Positions 44,701 through 53,700 of a DNA stretch of 64,000 nucleotides are shown here, in pieces (position 1 is the first letter of the stretch; each line of letters begins with the position of its first letter). The notes under the pieces are model-generated. The model was not told where the DNA came from, made no database searches, and saw nothing but the letters and a program-made list of their open reading frames with translations. The position numbers and the translations under genes are program-made. Origin of the DNA: Plazaster borealis (taxonomy: Eukaryota > Echinodermata > Asteroidea > Forcipulatida > Labidiasteridae); contig CM037460.1 of NCBI GenBank assembly GCA_021014325.1, positions 22,334,544-22,398,543 on the forward strand, given 5' to 3'.

Positions 44701-47700
44701 CTTAACTGGTTTGCATGAACGATTCATCAATAACCACTGGTCCAGTAACGTCCCCAATTTTGTTCATTTGTTTTCAGTACACTTCTTGAGGTCAATAAAC
44801 AGATGTTGACGCAGAGAGACGAGTTTTATTCGGAGCTGGAAGTGCTGAAGCGATCAGCAACACCAAGGTACAACTGTTAACACCATTGGCATGTTCTTAA
44901 GTAGAGAGGTGGGAGAGAGGGTGTGGATCACAAGAGTCAATTTCTCTTTATCCAGAATTTGTTTAAAGGGATTGTATCTGTTTGGTAATTGGAATCCACT
45001 GTTTGTTTCAATCCTACATAGTTGTAGATATATACCATGAAACTAACCTGTGAAAACTTCAATTCAAAAGGTGGTAGTGTTTTTGAGATATTGCCAAAAA
45101 TCTGGAGCGGTTATGTCTACGCAGGAAGAATACTCTGCAATTGGAATACACAATCTGAGAAACGTTTCTGACAGAGCACTTCTCAAATTCACATTATTTT
45201 TGAAAAAAAATGATATTTTTTTCCATAACCACATTACTTCAAAGTGAATTGTTTCTCAAAATGTTTATACTATCAGAAACTGCTGTACTTCTTACCAAGT
45301 AAGTTTTTATTGCCATTAATTTTATGAGTAATTACCAAACGTTTACAGACCCTTTAATCCTCCTAGTATTTTTGGGGGGTGAACAAAGAAAAATTGACTC
45401 GACCAGGATATAAACCTGCGACCTACAGATTAAATATGCCGGTGTGACAGGAGGTTCTGTCCCCCACAGATTCTGTCCCATGCAGCGAATTGTGCAGACA
45501 TTTTGTAGTATACTTCCTTCAGCCCATGTTAATTTACTATATGGGGGACACACACACCAGTGGACAAAAGCTATCTAGCCCTAATGTTGGCGATCTCCTT
45601 ATTTTGTCAATCTTTGTTCATCAGAGTGCCAGGCAGAAGCTTCCTACTCATTGTAACAATTTTCAGTGAGTTGACAAAAATTTCAGCCATATCTTGCAAC
45701 TAAGCAAGCACTGGTATGAGACATTATTCAAATCTTACTTGCAAATGGCTTATTGCATGGGGTTCAGATGTGAAATTTTCCAAAATTTTAGTTCATATTC
45801 ATGATTTCTTTATGCTATAGACAGCTTTATTCTATGTGCTGCATCTCTTTTGAACTCTTTGCCTGGTGCATGTTTCCCTCCATCCTACAATCTAGACTGT
45901 TTTAAGAGGAATATCAATTCCTACCAGTACCTTCAGCTCCCCTGAGTTATTTTCATCTTAGATATTTTTGTCTTGTAGCCTCTTACCAAGAGTGACTTTT
46001 AGACTTGTTTGGGGCAAACTTGGATAAAAAAGAAAGACAAAAAGAAGAAAGAGATATTAATATCAGTGCTTATTTGTTGCGTACAGACCAGACTGGGATC
46101 GATGCGCCACCTTCATGGAGGGAGGAGAGGAGAGATGGATGACCATCGCCAAGGATAAGAGCAGTGATGGTAAGGTGGAGCTCCTCCTCAAGGAGCTAGC
46201 TGGAGACGGAGAAGGACTTGCATTCTTTGAGCCCAAGGTAGGTAACATTTAAAATTTGAACTGTGTAACAGACAAACATTTTGTTAGAATCCTCCTACGG
46301 CCAGCGTGTTTCTTGAGACAACCAACCCATACATCACTATGCCACTATAGTGGCATTTTGAGGCACACACATGCTGATGTAGAGAGTAGAGCCATTGCCC
46401 AAAGTGTTTCAATGAGAATGGTAAACTGCAGAAGCCACCAGCTGTGCTCAATTGCAATGGAATTTGGGCCACTGTTGAAAGAGATATCAGGGTTCTCTCC
46501 ATGCACAAGCTAGCATATCAGGCTGATAGGCGCGATTTGCGTTCCGATTTTTTCTTCACAAAAAACATCAAGAGAAACCATATAGAATGCTCCAGATCAC
46601 ACAGTAGGGCTTTTAAAACCAAGATAAACACCAGGTAGAAAACATTCCAAAGACCTTGTTTTAATTCAGCCTGCTTCGGCCAAACATAAAAAAAATTGGG
46701 TCCAGAATGCCCCCCAGTTTTGAAAAAACCTGAGGAGAACCCTGGGTATGGTTCTCAACCTTGGTCAATTTCTGCAGTGGAAATCTGTAGCACTGATCGA
46801 TGAAATAGGTTCATTGGAAACAAACTACAATGGGTACTGCGTGCAGATTGCAATGAAATGTTGCTAAAGACAGTCACTGAATCAGACCAAAAAAGGTCTG
46901 CAGATGACTTGGGTTATTCATTTCAGTGAATTATACTAAACAAAAATTACTTGTGAAAATAAAGCAAAAAGCAGCCAGTGCAATATTTAAATTAAAACTT
47001 GTGACATTCATTGATGGCTCATTCACTGAATCTTTTTATTGATCATTCTTCCCACATATGAAATTCTGTGAACATTCATGTACTCGTATAATGTCGAGTC
47101 AGTGCAAAAACTTTGTATCTCAATTGTGCAAAAACGTGTATCTTGATTTTGCAAAAAAACATTGTATCTCGTACAAAAATGCTCCTTGCAAAAACGCTGT
47201 ATCTCGGCGCGTACTTGTTTTTTTCGTGTACATTGGTGTGTCATGGCCGAGTGGTCAAGCGCACTGGACCTAAGCTCTTGTGTTTCTGATCAGCTGATTG
47301 TGAGTTCGAGTCCTGGTCTTGACACTTGTGTCCTTAAGCAAGACACTTAAACATTTTTGATTCTTCCTTTGGATGGGACGTAAAGCCGTTGGTCCCTTGT
47401 GTTGTGTAATGCACATTAAAAAAGCACCCAGTTAAACTTATCGCTAAGAGAAGGGGTTTGCCCCGGTGTTTCTGGCAGTGGCTGCTGAATACGCCAAAGC
47501 CCCTTGTAAACCCTATACAAGGTGTTGCATAAATGGGTCTCATAATTCAAAAACCTCTAAAAAACCTGTCTGGAAATAAATGATGATAAGCGCTTTGATA
47601 CGCCTGTAGATGAAGCGCTCTATAAAAACTAGTTATTATTATCATTATTTTAAAAAAATTGCACTTCACACGACGATAATCACTCACCGAACCAAGTCGC

Positions 47701-50700
47701 TGAGTACTAAATCTGTTTGTTTCGTTTTTAATCATCCCACAGGGTACAGGCGAGGATGTTCCACTCTACCTCCAGACCGATATCAAAGTCAGAAACAGAG
47801 AGATATCAAAGGGAGCTGCCCTGGATCTGATCAAGGAGGTCTGGGCAGCCAAGACTAAGCAGGAATCTCAGGTAGGAGAAGGGACTCGCAGGATTTGAAT
47901 AGATATAAATAGGGCCTGATACTGCAGGGAGGCAACAGAGGTATTTGCCTCGTTGCCCCTGGTCATTTGCCTCGTTGCCCCTTGAGATGTTCCAGTATAA
48001 GTTCGTACCACATATATTATAGTAAAGTAAAGTCTGTCCCGAGCCAATATGGCTCATCAGGCCGGTGTTTATATCCGGTTTCCTTGGCAATAAACAACTG
48101 AGAATATTTCTATTCCCCCTGGGACAGGCTGCCAGTCCATTGCAGGTTACTCCCCAGCTCTTGCTGGTACCCATTTGTACTCCTGGGTGAAGAGAAGCAA
48201 TAATGGTTAAGTGTCTTGCTTAAGGACACAAGTGTCACGAGCGGGACTTGAACCCACTCTCTGCTGATCAGAAACACCAGAGCTTGAGTTCGGTGCACTT
48301 ATCCGCTCGGCCACGACATGCCTATACATATTTTATAGCAGGTTTTGAATTACCTAGAGACCACGGAGGCCATGTCCTCTGTTGCCCCTGGTCTTGGCCT
48401 TGATGCCCCTACCAAAGGTTTCCCATAGACTTTAAGATTTTCCAATGGAAGAGCCCTTTGCAAAATGAAAATGGCCTTGCCCTCTCAAAGATGAAATTGC
48501 AGGCCTGACATAGAGGTGCCCCTTTACTAAGGAAAAGTTGCCTTGACCTTACAAGAATGAAGTGTCAGGCCTGGGTGTCTGATTTAACAAGCAGTTAGCA
48601 GCTTGTCACTTAACTCTTTGATGTGCCATCCGGTCGCTAGCGACTGGTTTAAATCCCTTCAGAAAAATAGTTTTAAAATGGAAAATAAAGATCACACGAC
48701 CACACAGTTTTCAGAATGGGAAAGAGGACTCTTGAGGGTGCTATTGTGACCTATTTTTGGGGGGGTCGATATTTGCCAAAAACTAATAAACAATTAATGT
48801 GTCCACATGATCAATTTATCACTAAAATAAATGGTGCATGAAAGGGTTAAATGAATTGCTGAAGAAAAATAACTTGTATAGTAAGCAAGGCCGAATTTCA
48901 TGACTCTGCTTACTACGGAATTACAGCCAACAGAATCACACGCCTCACAGGGAGCTTTAAGCGTAGAATTCTGCGGTAAGCAGTGCCATGAAGTTGGGCC
49001 CAGTTATTATGTAACGCTTAAAACTGCAATGTTCAATTTCTTGCTCAGAGAGTTGGGAAAAAAAGGCTTTGTAATGAAAAATGAAGAAGTAAAGACAAAT
49101 CTGGTGATTCAAGAAGATGAAATATATTGACGATTAATCTCAGTTTACAATTTTTTTTTCTCCGAAACTCTTTAGATGGAAAACGGTTCTGTTGGACCAA
49201 TGGATGTCTTCCTGGCCCAGTTTCTTGACGACAGATTCCGAGATAAGAAGATGATTGCTGAGAAGGCGTACAACCTCCATGACGCCTTGGAAAGATACCA
49301 AGACGAAGGCCTCTGCAGCTTATTCTATCAAGTACTTAAAAATGAGGTCAGTTTGAAATACATTCTTCTGCCCAAAATCAATTCTAACTTCAGTTCAAGA
49401 TAGACAGATTTAATGACAGTGTAAGTGACAGGCATGATATCTGACCCTTGGGAAAAAGTTGGAAATTTGTTATAGACTGTGCAAGTCTCGCGCGTAATCG
49501 AACATTGGGACCCGTTAAAAAGCGCGAGTTTGTTTCCTTCACACGTTAAAGCAATGTTCGCAGGACCAAAGTGGGACCAAAATTGTTTGAATATGCGCTA
49601 GACTTGCACGGTCTCTTGAGAAAAAGAGCTGACCTATACATGTACACATGGTGTAGGTTTTAAAGAACATGACAGAAGTGCAAGCCCTAGCTGTTAAACC
49701 AAATGTGAACAAAAAATCGAAAAAATTAAAGCACTATGACAGCAAATCTGTGTACTGCTACTGTGACATCAATTTCTTATGATTGATTGTATTGGTTTTT
49801 TTCAGATCAGCGAAGATGTGTATAACCAACAGATGGAGATGTTGCAGAAACTGATGGAGTTATTCAATAAGTCTTCAGAGACGGTGACGATCCCATCATC
49901 AGCACCACCACCAGAGGCACCACCACCAGAGACACCCCAGGCAGAAGACGGGGTCGAACCCCAGCAGGTAGGTCGTTAAGATATCTGCTTTGCGTGTCTT
50001 GGCCGAGTGGTCTAGCTTACTGGACCCAAGCTCTGGTGTTGTCAGCAGCAGAGTGTGGGTTCGAATCCCGGTTATGGCACTTGTGCCCTTGAGCAAGGCA
50101 CTTATTCCATAATTGCTTCGTAAAAAGTTAGGAAGGTATTGCATTCTGCTCTACCTGCCAGGCTCCTAGTGGATGATACCCATGCCTACATTCTTATGGA
50201 CTGTGAAGGGGTAACCCTGTTTCAGCCCCAGGAGTAAGTGGCAACATGCCCCTGGTGGCAGTTGATTTGGGTCGATAGCCCAAATCAGTTAAGTGTAGCC
50301 CTCACCTTGAAGTAGCCATCCGGCCTTGTGATGTTATGCCATCTCTCATAAAAAATACAAAAAATTACCAAATTACTGGCAAGGACATGGATTTGAAACC
50401 TCACAATGAGTCAACTTAGGATATTTTCCCCCACCCCCCCCCCAAAAAAAAAGGTAGAACAGAAAATGTAATTATCGGTATCTCAGATGCGGGAGTATTC
50501 TGTTGATCTTAGTTCCAACAACAAGACTCAAGATTCAAATTTGTAATAGATAATAATAATAATAATAATACTTGGTTCTTATATAGTGCTTTATCACACC
50601 AAATGGACGTATCAAAGTGCTCAGTTTGATTTCCTGCAAAGTATGCAGAGCTACGTTTTTGAAGTATGAGACCTATTCCTTCACTAAACTATTAGTTTAC

Positions 50701-53700
50701 AAGGTGCTGTGGCACAATATGCAGCCAATAAAACCAGGAACACCGGGGCGAACCCCTTCTCTTTACGATAAGTGCACTGGGTTCTTTTACATGCATTAAT
50801 ACACAACACACAGGGCCTATACGGCTTTACGTCCCATCCCATAGACAAGGCAATAATGGTCATTTTTCTTTTTCTTTTTTATAAAATCGGTGTAAAGGCA
50901 AAAACAAATTATATTCAAATTGTATTCAATCACGTTAAAAACATGAGAATTTTCTTCCCAGTGGATGATACAAGTAAACAAGAACTCTTATGAAAACTCA
51001 ATGATGAAGTCTTATTTTCATTCAACAAAAAAGGGGCCGTGACTATTTGACCTTCTAGCCTCGGTTTGGATTCTTTCTTTTAAAGGGATTGTATACGTTT
51101 GGTAATTGGAGCCCACTGTTCGTTTCAATCCTATATAGTTGTAGATATATAACATAAAACTAACCTGTGAAAATTTCATTTCAAAAGGTGGTAGCGTTTT
51201 TGAGATATTGCCGAAAAACTGGAGCGATTATGTCCACGCAGGAAGAATAATCTGCAATTGGAATACACAATCTGAGAAACATTTCTGACAGAAACGCCTT
51301 CTCAGATTCAATTTTGTTTTGATAAAAACTGATATCTTTTTCCATAACCACATTACTTCAAAGTGAAATGTTTCTCAAAATGCTTTCAGAAGCTGCTGTA
51401 CTTCTTACCAAGTAAATTTTTATTGCCTTTCATTTTATGAGTAATTACCAAACGTATACAGACCCTTTAAATGGGAGAAAACGAAGATGGCTCTTTACAT
51501 GTTGCTCCCACAGTTGCGCTCCGCTAAACTTTTTGATCGTCTTATTAGGTTGAACAAAAGGAGGAAGAGGAAATTAAAGAAACCAGCATCCAAGTCATCC
51601 CAAGAGACAAGTTTGAGGCAGCTCTGAGAGAGGTCTTCGCCATCAAGTCCAACGAGAACATCGAGGCTCTTGTGGCTGCAGCCTTAGACGACTTGAAACC
51701 AGACGAAGAAGCAGATACCCTGAACTATCAAGATCTCTTCATGGAGGTAAAATTGACAAATAATTGTTTGGCCTCTAAAGCAGGTCTGCTTTGCAATAAG
51801 CGATTTTCGCTGAAAATATTAGTTTATATCGTAAATGTCGTAATTTTCCTCTTTTTAGCCCATAGAGTTGTGTGCCTGACTTGAACTTAAGTGCTCGACG
51901 GTGCTACTCTTTTTGGGAATTCAATGTTCTGCGATAATTTGTCACAATGGTTACCACTCGCGACATTCATTCAGTGGCTTTCTGCTTTTGTCTAAGGAGA
52001 AATAATTTTCAGGTTTTTTTTTCCGTTACCACAGTGGCATCTCTGTCCTTGTGCATACAGTGCAGTTGGTTGCCTCCAAGTTGCCCAGTGTGACATGGCT
52101 TTAAGACTACTGGAACATTTCTTTGCAACTTGAACATGCTTGACTTTTTGAGACGCTCCCTATATAAGTGTCCAGACTTTTACAAAGACAGGTTTCCATT
52201 TTGAATTTTGAACACAGGATGAAGATGGAGGTGCTCGTCCGTTCATTAATCTTATCCGTTATCAAGATAAAGAAGAACGTCTCAAGTATGTGGAGCAGAT
52301 CAAACAAGAGATGGGGGAAAAAGAGTAAGTAGTACGATTCATTGTCAAAGATGTTTAGTGCTGGGGGAGGGGGGGCAGCGAAGGGGGGGGGGGCAGAGAT
52401 AATGGGAAAGGGAGTGCTAATTTGATGATGGCCTCATTTCAGAATAGCTATACAGGAACTGAAACCTCTGAATCCTTGTAAATAGACTAACATGTCTCAC
52501 ACTCTTCAGTCTCCTGACGATGACTAGAGCAAGCTAGTCGAAACATTTAGACCAATTAAGAACTCACTCTGCGGCAGTGAAGTAAATAACAAGAAGTCCC
52601 CTTGATCCGCTAAGCGAAAGTAGTAGTCCTGGTCGATTTCCTGCCATCCGCCCAGGTAGTAGTTAAGAAGCAGGACAGTTCTTTTCAGAACTTGGTAGTC
52701 ACCCGAATTCCAAAATCTACTCCGTGGCAGTAGAATTATTTATTCTCAAAGAACAAAATCTACACAGCGAAGTAGATTTACACATGGTTTTACCGCAAAC
52801 CGTATATACATTTATACAAGAACTGTCGTTGATCTTAATCGGCAAAACATTGTTCATGGCCTCAACGTAATTTCGACCCTGGCAGAGTCTCTCTTAATGA
52901 CAACATACTAGTAACAGAAACAGTCGGGGCTAAAGAGAGAAGCAGAATGCAGTCAGAAAAAGCAGGAGTTGAACAATGATAAGGAGAGAAAGGGCTAGTT
53001 TGACCACAAGAGGGTGGAAACATGAAAGACAAAATGGAAAGGTGGGAAGAGGGAGAATAGGTAATTGAATGAGACAGAATTAAATGGGGGACTTCTGGGT
53101 AAAAGGGAGAAGGCAAAGATAAAAAGTTATTAGTCATTTCCTTCTTGGATGTTCAAACCCCGGGGTTGAATGGTCTGGAGGTGCTTATTCACAGTTTTTC
53201 CCTACTCAGATGAACAGTGCCTCTTAACTCTTTCAGTGCCAAGGTCGTACATGTACGATCTATTTTATGTATTCTGAAAGTGCCATTATCGTACATGTAC
53301 AATCTATTTTATGTACTCAAAAAGTGTCATCAATCGTATGTACGACCCCTAATATACATGTTATCACGAGAGGGCATTATCACTCAAGAAATACTATTGA
53401 CTTTGGGATGTACCAAGGCAACACAAATCAGCAAGATGGTGAGAAAGACTTTTGGGGTAATTTTTGTTATACATAAATTTGAAAAACCTCAAAAAGCTGG
53501 GAACTGAAAGAGTTAATATATCCTGGATGTACACATAAAACCAATGCACCAGGAGATAGAGCGTTTTTCGTGCCAGATACCATGTATTACATTATCATGC
53601 AACATTGTTGCACCAACATGGGGATTCATGCAAATTGACTGATACGCTCTTATTTACAGGGAGGTACCTCTACCGGAGTTACGGATGGCCATCAACGTAG

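Noticed and set aside
50050..50070. tRNA genes at SINE heads (47240, 49993, 40340, 27690 and others)
   Set aside because: A- and B-box-like sequences are present, but the cloverleaf does not close (no acceptor stem) and SINE bodies follow. Annotated as tRNA-derived SINEs.
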